From UBA11524 sp964464815 (lineage in GTDB: Bacteria; Bacillota; Clostridia; Christensenellales; Aristaeellaceae), in the NCBI GenBank assembly GCA_964464815.1, contig CAYXHF010000006.1:1-64000 (forward strand): 64,000 nucleotides of DNA, in the 5' to 3' direction. A program made the position numbers and the translations under genes. The notes below the pieces were generated by a model. It searched no databases. It was given only the letters and a program-made list of their open reading frames with translations, and had not been told where the DNA came from. This document shows, one piece after another, positions 58,758 to 64,000 of the stretch. Each line of letters begins with the position of its first letter. Position 1 is the stretch's first letter.

Positions 58758-59613
58758 TGATGTCGCTCCAGTCGGTGATGTCGCCGATGTAGATGTTCTT
58801 GACCTGCTCGCTGGTCAGGGAGGTCATGGGGTTATCGTTGCTGACGATGACCGCGATGCCGTCCATGGCGATGGTCATGGGTTCAAGACCAGCTTCCAGC
58901 TCGGATGCCTTCAATTCGCGGGAGGCCATGCCGATGTCGCACACGCCGCTGATGGTGGAGGTCATGCCGGAGGTGGAGTCACTCTGCTGCAGCTCGATTT
59001 CCACCTGCGGGTTCAGCGCCTCGTAGGCTTCCTTGAGCTTTTCCATGACCGGCGTCACGGAGGAGGAACCTGCGATGACCACCTTGCCGCTGACCTTGCC
59101 GCCCGCAAAGGCCTCAGCGTCGGCCGTGACGGCGATGTAACCATTGGCTTCCACAATCGCCTGACCATCGGCGCTCATGACGAAGGCGAGGAAATCCTGC
59201 GCCGCATCGGAAAGCGTGGCAAGCGTGGCGATGTTGAAGGGACGCGCAATCAGATAGCTGCCGTTCTTGATGTTCTCAACGCTCGGCTCGGCGCCATCAA
59301 TGCTCAGTGCCTTGACCGTCTCGTTCAGAGAGCCCAGGGAGATGTAACCAATCGCGTGGTCATCGCCGGACACGCTGGTCATCATGACGGAGGTAGAATT
59401 CGTAATGTCGCAATCGTCGGTGGTGTAGTCAATCTTATTGCCTTCCGCGTTCTTCTGCTCGATGCCGAACAGCTCGATGAAGGCGCCGCGCGTACCGCTG
59501 CCGTCCTCACGGGAAATCACGTGGATGTCACCGCTGAAGGCGTTCTCCGCCAGCGCGGCCGCGCTGCAAAGCAGCAGGCACAGGGTCAAAAGGATGGACA
59601 TGACTTTCTTCAT
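58750..59613 (-). CDS. pstS: Phosphate-binding protein PstS with permuted domain order
   Basis: The 287-residue product has a signal peptide (VMSILLTLCLLLCSAAALA, cleavage likely after ALA). Mature residues about 25-170 match the second half of a usual PstS: ISREDGSGTRGAFIELFG and AIGYISLGSL, with FLAFVMSADGQAIVEANGY, normally near the C-terminus. Residues about 172-287 match the usual first half: VVIAGSSSVTPVMEKLKEAY, CDIGMASRELK, and the normally central LTSEQVKNIYIGDITDWSD at the very end. So the order is circularly permuted. No convincing lipobox. GGAAGG lies eight bases before the ATG, inside a large hairpin. Confidence 0.92.
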   Translation of the reverse strand: MKKVMSILLTLCLLLCSAAALAENAFSGDIHVISREDGSGTRGAFIELFGIEQKNAEGNKIDYTTDDCDITNSTSVMMTSVSGDDHAIGYISLGSLNETVKALSIDGAEPSVENIKNGSYLIARPFNIATLATLSDAAQDFLAFVMSADGQAIVEANGYIAVTADAEAFAGGKVSGKVVIAGSSSVTPVMEKLKEAYEALNPQVEIELQQSDSTSGMTSTISGVCDIGMASRELKASELEAGLEPMTIAMDGIAVIVSNDNPMTSLTSEQVKNIYIGDITDWSDINE

Positions 59614-59615
59614 AC

Positions 59616-59692
59616 AAAAAACCTTCCTTTCATTTCCTTGGGGTACAGCTGTATGATACAGCTGGAATATACCAAAGAAATGAAAGGAAGGT
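59616..59692 (-). promoter_or_regulatory. 21-bp hairpin with U-tract that includes the pstS ribosome site
   Basis: On the minus strand the arm at 59692-59672 (ACCTTCCTTTCATTTC then TTTGG) pairs with the arm at 59641-59621, 20 of 21 positions. An inner CAGCTG pair lies in the loop. The second arm contains GGAAGG (59627-59622), the pstS ribosome site, and is followed by TTTTTT (59621-59616). The structure reads as an intrinsic terminator ending just before the pstS ATG and as an RBS-masking hairpin. Confidence 0.8.
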
Positions 59693-59706
59693 AAAGTTTT
59701 TGTAAA
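59666..59706 (-). promoter_or_regulatory. Predicted Pho-box promoter of the pst operon
   Basis: On the minus strand three direct repeats, TTTACA (59706-59701), TTTACC (59695-59690) and TTCATT (59684-59679), lie exactly 11 bases apart, the period of PhoP/PhoB sites. A TATATT -10 box (59671-59666) follows, with no normal -35. The layout is that of an activated promoter. Two of the three repeats lie in or touch the 5' arm of the hairpin. Confidence 0.6.
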
Positions 59707-59713
59707 ATAGCGC

Positions 59714-60748
59714 TTAGTTTGCGGCGGTGAGCATCAGGAATGTCAGTCCCTGCCCGTAAGCAGTGGGCTGAATGGGAATGGTACGGTAGAAATCCTCCGT
59801 TGCGCCAACGGGTGTGCCGTAGCTGACGCCGCCGACCGTGCCGTCTGCCTCCACCATGGCAAGGACGCCGTGCAGTGCCCTCCTGGCCGCCTCGTGGCAG
59901 CTTTGGGGCAATAGCCCTGTCTTCACGCCGCGCAGTAAGCCATAGGCGATGGCCGCACTGGCCGACGTTTCCAAATACGAATCCTCATGGTTGAGCAGCG
60001 TGTGCCAGAGTCCGGTTTCCTTGTCCTGCAAGCGGCACAGCGCCAGACATTGCTCCTGCCACGTGTGCAGAATCAGGCGGCGCACGCTGTCATCCTCCGG
60101 CAGCCATTCCAGAAAATCCACGCCGCCGCAGGTGAACCAGCTGTTGCCGCGCGCCCAGAAGGCACGCCCGAAGTGATGCCGCCCCTCAAACGTCCAGCCG
60201 TGATACCACAGCCCGGTTGCAGGGTCATGCAGGTATTTGATGTGCAGCAGGAATTGATATTTCGCTTCCTCACACCAATCGGGGCGACCAAGCGCCACGC
60301 CCGCACGGTAGAGGAACAGAACCGTCATGAACAGCGTGTCGTCCCACAGTTGCCCAGGGTTTGGCTCGTGCGTGGTGATGTGCTGGAAGCCGCCTTCCTC
60401 CGTGCGTGGCAGCTCCGTCATGACCCACGTGGCCCAATCTTCAATCAGTGGGCGATAGCTTTCGTCCTTCGTCTGCTCATACAGCAGGGTCAGGGTCAGC
60501 ATGGGCGCGGTGGTGTTGATGTTGCGTGTGGGCAGACCGGCGGCGAGATGGCGCGCATACCACGCCTTCAGCTCCTCCAGAATGGCGGTGTCGCCCGTGG
60601 ACAAATAAATTTTCATCATCGCATAGACCGCAACGCCCTGCGGCCATTCCCACGTGTCCAGGCTCATGTGGTCGCCAAAGCTGCCTTCACCGCCGTGTGC
60701 GCCACGCAGACGGCTGAATACCAGATCGGCATATTCTTTGTATGTCAT
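59714..60748 (-). CDS. GH105/GH88-type unsaturated glucuronyl/rhamnogalacturonyl hydrolase
   Basis: These (alpha/alpha)6-barrel enzymes hydrate the 4,5-unsaturated uronic acid left by polysaccharide lyases. The 344-residue product has WEWPQGVAVYAMMKIY, LWDDTLFMTVLFLYR (candidate catalytic Asp near 136), WYHGWTFEGRHHFGRAFWARGN and SASAAIAYGLLRGVK in the family order. The ATG at 60748 follows AGGAGG. No signal peptide, so it acts in the cytosol on imported disaccharides. Its promoter (60789-60817) is divergent from that of the GH38 gene. Confidence 0.9.
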   Translation of the reverse strand: MTYKEYADLVFSRLRGAHGGEGSFGDHMSLDTWEWPQGVAVYAMMKIYLSTGDTAILEELKAWYARHLAAGLPTRNINTTAPMLTLTLLYEQTKDESYRPLIEDWATWVMTELPRTEEGGFQHITTHEPNPGQLWDDTLFMTVLFLYRAGVALGRPDWCEEAKYQFLLHIKYLHDPATGLWYHGWTFEGRHHFGRAFWARGNSWFTCGGVDFLEWLPEDDSVRRLILHTWQEQCLALCRLQDKETGLWHTLLNHEDSYLETSASAAIAYGLLRGVKTGLLPQSCHEAARRALHGVLAMVEADGTVGGVSYGTPVGATEDFYRTIPIQPTAYGQGLTFLMLTAAN

Positions 60749-60788
60749 GGGTATGTCCTCCTGTGAAAAATCGCTGTGTTGTATTTTG

Positions 60789-60817
60789 AGTATAGCAGAA
60801 TCATTTGTCGATTGCAA
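60789..60817 (-). promoter_or_regulatory. Promoter for the GH105 gene
   Basis: On the minus strand TTGCAA (60817-60812), a 17-base spacer and TATACT (60794-60789). Confidence 0.78.
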
Positions 60818-60827
60818 GCGCATTGCA
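60813..60827. promoter_or_regulatory. LacI-type operator-like inverted repeat
   Basis: TGCAA-GCGCA-TTGCA forms an inverted repeat with a central CG, close to the TTGCAAGCGCTTGCAA pattern of LacI-family operators. It overlaps the -35 boxes of both divergent promoters, so one bound regulator could control both genes. Confidence 0.5.
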
Positions 60828-60851
60828 CCGGAAAAGGAAATATGCTATAAT
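60823..60851 (+). promoter_or_regulatory. Promoter for the GH38 gene
   Basis: TTGCAC (60823-60828), a 17-base spacer and TATAAT (60846-60851). Confidence 0.82.
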
Positions 60852-60906
60852 ACAGGCAAGCATTTTCGGTAAACAGATTTTTTTCCGAAAGAGGAGCGTT
60901 TGAAGC

Positions 60907-63900
60907 ATGAATCATCTGCCAAGACAGCAGCGCCAGCGCATTCAAGCCTGGCGGCAAGCATTGAAGCAGCAGCTCTATACCCCTGTGGGAGAGGTGTCGT
61001 TTTGCGGCGCAACCACTCTGTCGCGCCTGACGCCCGAGGAGGCGGCCACGTGGCCCATGCAGCCCTTCCCAGTAGGGACAAAATGGGGCGCATGCTGGGA
61101 ATACGGCTGGTTTCAGGCCAGCGTCACCGTGCCGGAGGACTGTGCGGGCAAGCGGCTGGTGCTTTTGTCCGGACTGGGCGGCGAACAGCTTGTGTATGTG
61201 GATGGCGTGGCCGTCGGCAGCAACGACAAGGGGCATGATGCCCTCACCTTGCGCAAAAGCGCCAAGGCAGGCGAAACAATCCGGCTGCTGATTGAAAGCT
61301 ACGCCGGGCATGGCGCACGACTGGAAGAAATGATGCCCTGTCCACCGGAAAAAGCGGCTGTTCCGCCGGTGACAGCGCCGCAGTGTACGGTCAGGAAAAG
61401 CGTCCTTGCCATTTGGCAGGAGGATGCCTATCAGCTGATGCTGGATGTGGAGATTCTCTGTGATTTGCTCAGCCACCTGCCGGAAAAATCCCTGCGCCAT
61501 CAGCGTGTCGCGAAGGCGCTGATGGATTTCACCTACACCGCGGATCTGGAATTGCCCCTGCCGGAGCGGCTGGAAAGCTTCCAACGCGCACGGGCGGTGC
61601 TGGCACCTGCACTGGCGTGCCGGAACGGCTCGACCGCGCCGACAATGTGGATGCTCGGCCAGAGCCATATTGATTTGGCGTGGATGTGGCCGGAGGAGGA
61701 AACGTGGCACAAGGTCGCGCGGACATACGCCAACCAGCTGTCCCTGATGGAGGAATATCCGGAGTATCGCTTTTTACTATGCGAGCCAAAGCTCCTGGAC
61801 ATGCTGCGCATGCAGCATCCGGCATTGTGGGATAAGGTCAGGGACGCATTTTCGCGTGGACAAGTGGATGCGGACGGTGCGTTCTATATTGAGTGCGACA
61901 CGAATCTGCCCAGCGGCGAAAGTCTGATTCGTCAGCTGATGCGGGGAAAGGCGTGGTTCAGGGATACCCTGGGCGTGGAAACAAAGGTCGCCTGGCAGCC
62001 GGATACGTTCGGCTACAGTGGCGCGCTGCCGCAGATTCTGCGCAAGCTGGATATTCCGTATTTCGCCACGCAGAAGCTGCTCCGCGCTGACCCGGAGTGC
62101 GAGCGTTTCCCATACCAGAACTTCATCTGGGAAGGCATTGACGGCAGCACGGTGGAGGCACTGTCCTTCTTCAAGAACAACGCACAGGTGACGCCGAGCC
62201 AATTCTGTCAGCGCTGGGAGGAAAACCGCACGCAGACGGAAGACATTGACACGCTGCTTTATCCGTTTGGCTTTGGCGACGGCGGCGGCGGTGCAACGCG
62301 GGACATGCTGGAATCGGTGCGGCGTATGCAGGACCTGGAAGGCTTGCCGCGCGCAAGGTACGGCACGCTGCGTGGCTTTTTTGAGGAAACGGCCCGTCAG
62401 GCACAGGGCAACCGCTGGGTTGGTGAGCTGTACCTGAGCTGGCATCGTGGCACGTATACAGTGCAGCGCAAGACAAAGCAGGGTATCCATCGCCTGGAAC
62501 GCATGCTCCATGAAGCGGAAATGTGGTTGGCGACTGCGGACAGCCAGACAAAGGAAACGGCACAGCCTGTGCTGGCAGAAGCATGGGACACGCTGATGTT
62601 CTGTCAGTTCCATGATGTGGCGGGCGGTGTCGGCATTCGCCGCGTGCATCAGGAGGCAGAGCAAAAGCTGTCGGTACAGCTGGAAAAGGTCGGCCAGTGG
62701 CTGGCAGGCGTGCGCGGTGAGGTCGATGGTGACGGCAGGGCGGCGCTGATGAACACGCTGCCGTGGAAGCGCACCGGTTGGGTGAAGCATGCAGGAAGGT
62801 ATGAACGCGTCTGTGCCCAGCCCGGTGGCATGAGCCTGTATCGGCTGTCGGATGCGGCAGCTGCTGGTGTATCTGTTACGCCGATGGATGCTGTCTGGCG
62901 GCTGGAAAATGCGGTGCTGTCCGTGGATGTGGACGCAAGTGGCGCAATCATCCAGTGTGTGGACAAGCGCAATCGGCAAAAGCTGCTCTCACTGGGGCAG
63001 GCGATGAACGACTGGCGGCTCTATGAGGATGTCGAGACGGTCTACGATGCCTGGGAAATGGATCGCGATTGGCGCAAACGGGAGCGCAAGGGTGTTTTCC
63101 AGACACGGGTGTGCATCGGCGACAACACGCCGGAGCGCGTCTCCCTGCTGGTGGAGCGTACCTTTGGCCAAAGCCACGCCGTGCAGGAAATCATTCTCTA
63201 TGCAGACGGCGACCGGATAGAATTTGAAACAAGGCTTGACTGGCAGGAGCGCCGCAAGCTGCTCAAGGTGCATTTTGCCTCGAACGTGCTGGCGGAGGAT
63301 GCCCTGCATGAGATTCAGTTTGGCTATCTGCGTCGTCCGTGCCATTCCTCCCATGCCTATGCGGCGGATCGGTACGAATCCTGCTCCCAGCGGTGGACGG
63401 CTATGTGCGAGGAAAATCGCGGCTTCGCCATCCTGACAGATGGCATTCGCGGCGTCTCGACGGATCGCGGTGAAATCGCGCTGTCGCTGCTGCGCGCGCC
63501 ACTGGTGCCGGATGACACGTGCGACCGTGGCATGCAGACCTTCCGCTATGCGCTGATGCCCTTTGCGACAAGCTTTATGCAAAGCGGTGTGGTGCGTGCG
63601 GGTTATGAATTTGCCGAGCCGCTGCGTCTGCTCCATGTGGCAAACGTTCCGGAGAATGCACGCTTCTGGTGCGAAGGGGAGGCTGTGGTGCTGGAAACCA
63701 TCAAGCCTGCGGCGGATGGCAGTACAGATGTGATTGTGCGTTTGTATGAAAGCTTGCGCACGACGGCGACGACGGTCGTCCATCTGCCATGGATGGCGAA
63801 GATATATCGCGTGTCCATGGATGAACAGAAGGTACTGGAGGAAATGGAGACATCGGATTGCGTGTCCCTCATGCTGCGTCCCTTTGAAATTGTGACCCTG

Positions 63901-63924
63901 CGTATTCGCAGAACAGACGAATGA
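60907..63924 (+). CDS. Alpha-mannosidase, glycoside hydrolase family 38
   Basis: GH38 enzymes remove alpha-linked mannose using a zinc ion. The 1005-residue product has an N-terminal region of about 240 residues that includes a sugar-binding-like beta domain (WGACWEYGWFQASVTVPEDC). Next is the catalytic barrel with GQSHIDLAWMWPEEE (zinc ligands His and Asp, near 250), WQPDTFGYSGALPQIL (nucleophile Asp near 363) and FGFGDGGGG (near 457). A large beta-rich C-terminus follows. This is the bacterial/Ams1-type length. No signal peptide, so cytosolic. GAGGAG is ten bases before the ATG. Confidence 0.93.
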   Translation: MNHLPRQQRQRIQAWRQALKQQLYTPVGEVSFCGATTLSRLTPEEAATWPMQPFPVGTKWGACWEYGWFQASVTVPEDCAGKRLVLLSGLGGEQLVYVDGVAVGSNDKGHDALTLRKSAKAGETIRLLIESYAGHGARLEEMMPCPPEKAAVPPVTAPQCTVRKSVLAIWQEDAYQLMLDVEILCDLLSHLPEKSLRHQRVAKALMDFTYTADLELPLPERLESFQRARAVLAPALACRNGSTAPTMWMLGQSHIDLAWMWPEEETWHKVARTYANQLSLMEEYPEYRFLLCEPKLLDMLRMQHPALWDKVRDAFSRGQVDADGAFYIECDTNLPSGESLIRQLMRGKAWFRDTLGVETKVAWQPDTFGYSGALPQILRKLDIPYFATQKLLRADPECERFPYQNFIWEGIDGSTVEALSFFKNNAQVTPSQFCQRWEENRTQTEDIDTLLYPFGFGDGGGGATRDMLESVRRMQDLEGLPRARYGTLRGFFEETARQAQGNRWVGELYLSWHRGTYTVQRKTKQGIHRLERMLHEAEMWLATADSQTKETAQPVLAEAWDTLMFCQFHDVAGGVGIRRVHQEAEQKLSVQLEKVGQWLAGVRGEVDGDGRAALMNTLPWKRTGWVKHAGRYERVCAQPGGMSLYRLSDAAAAGVSVTPMDAVWRLENAVLSVDVDASGAIIQCVDKRNRQKLLSLGQAMNDWRLYEDVETVYDAWEMDRDWRKRERKGVFQTRVCIGDNTPERVSLLVERTFGQSHAVQEIILYADGDRIEFETRLDWQERRKLLKVHFASNVLAEDALHEIQFGYLRRPCHSSHAYAADRYESCSQRWTAMCEENRGFAILTDGIRGVSTDRGEIALSLLRAPLVPDDTCDRGMQTFRYALMPFATSFMQSGVVRAGYEFAEPLRLLHVANVPENARFWCEGEAVVLETIKPAADGSTDVIVRLYESLRTTATTVVHLPWMAKIYRVSMDEQKVLEEMETSDCVSLMLRPFEIVTLRIRRTDE

Positions 63925-63938
63925 TGGAGGATGTGGCC

Positions 63939-64000
63939 ATGTCCTACGAAACGGCGAAACAGGAATTCCTGCATCCGGCAGACGAATTCACGCCCATTCC
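63939..64000 (+). CDS. Partial gene downstream of GH38, cut by the window end
   Basis: An ATG at 63939 has TGGAGG eight bases upstream, 14 bases after the GH38 stop. The visible residues, MSYETAKQEFLHPADEFTPI, are followed by the window end. Starts of the form F..P..E..PIP are familiar to me from large glycosidase-like proteins (GH106-like), so another glycan enzyme is plausible. Twenty residues are too few to call it. Confidence 0.6.
   Translation, partial: MSYETAKQEFLHPADEFTPI

Overview
The window is one continuous stretch of a GC-rich, low-complexity-poor bacterial chromosome. Gene content points to a Gram-positive, spore-forming member of the Clostridia, probably an uncultured gut lineage. 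The evidence is a PolC-type replicative polymerase, the rpsB-tsf-pyrH-frr-uppS-cdsA-dxr-rseP-ispG-polC gene order, YabP/YabQ and GerMN sporulation-type proteins, strong sigma-A promoters with 17-bp spacers, AGGAGG ribosome sites, and short palindromic repeats of a style I remember from gut Clostridia. No tRNA, rRNA, CRISPR array, insertion sequence or phage gene was found. The taxonomic placement is inference.

Layout. 1-14 kb (+): translation and envelope-precursor block (S2, EF-Ts, UMP kinase, ribosome recycling factor, undecaprenyl-PP synthase, CDP-DAG synthase, DXR, site-2 protease, IspG, PolC), with two small uncharacterised proteins in it. 14-18.6 kb (+): a hypothetical protein, YabP, YabQ, a DivIC/FtsB protein, Ppx/GppA and a PrsA/SurA-like lipoprotein. 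18.8-22.5 kb (-): a cysteine desulfidase/serine dehydratase-like enzyme and a coupled pair of CobW-type GTPases, one very rich in His and Cys. 22.7-29.5 kb (-): a carbohydrate operon (AraC regulator, DUF5107/TPR protein, GH2 hydrolase). 29.7-44 kb: rubrerythrin, serine acetyltransferase divergent from an M24 peptidase, a DUF4097 protein, EbfC-RecR, M19 dipeptidase, an orphan ABC ATPase, then a two-component system followed by two GerMN proteins and an HtrA protease, in a layout like the walRK operon. 44-53 kb (-): sugar-phosphate isomerase-like protein, a full Opp-type ABC transporter and an alpha/alpha-barrel enzyme. 53.3-59.6 kb (-): a complete pstSCAB-phoU-phoP-phoR locus. 59.7-64 kb: divergent GH105 and GH38 glycosidase genes around a LacI-like operator, with a further gene cut by the window end.

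How it works together. The housekeeping half is conventional. The accessory half combines phosphate scavenging with uptake and breakdown of glycans (GH2, GH105, GH38, an alpha/alpha-barrel enzyme, and an oligomer transporter). The most unusual items are: a PstS whose two halves are in circularly permuted order; a 21-bp hairpin with a U-tract that hides the pstS ribosome site and overlaps a predicted Pho-box promoter; a two-copy element with ATACTAATTT terminal inverted repeats; the walRK-like arrangement built with GerMN proteins; the His/Cys-repeat CobW protein; and a structured leader upstream of rpsB.
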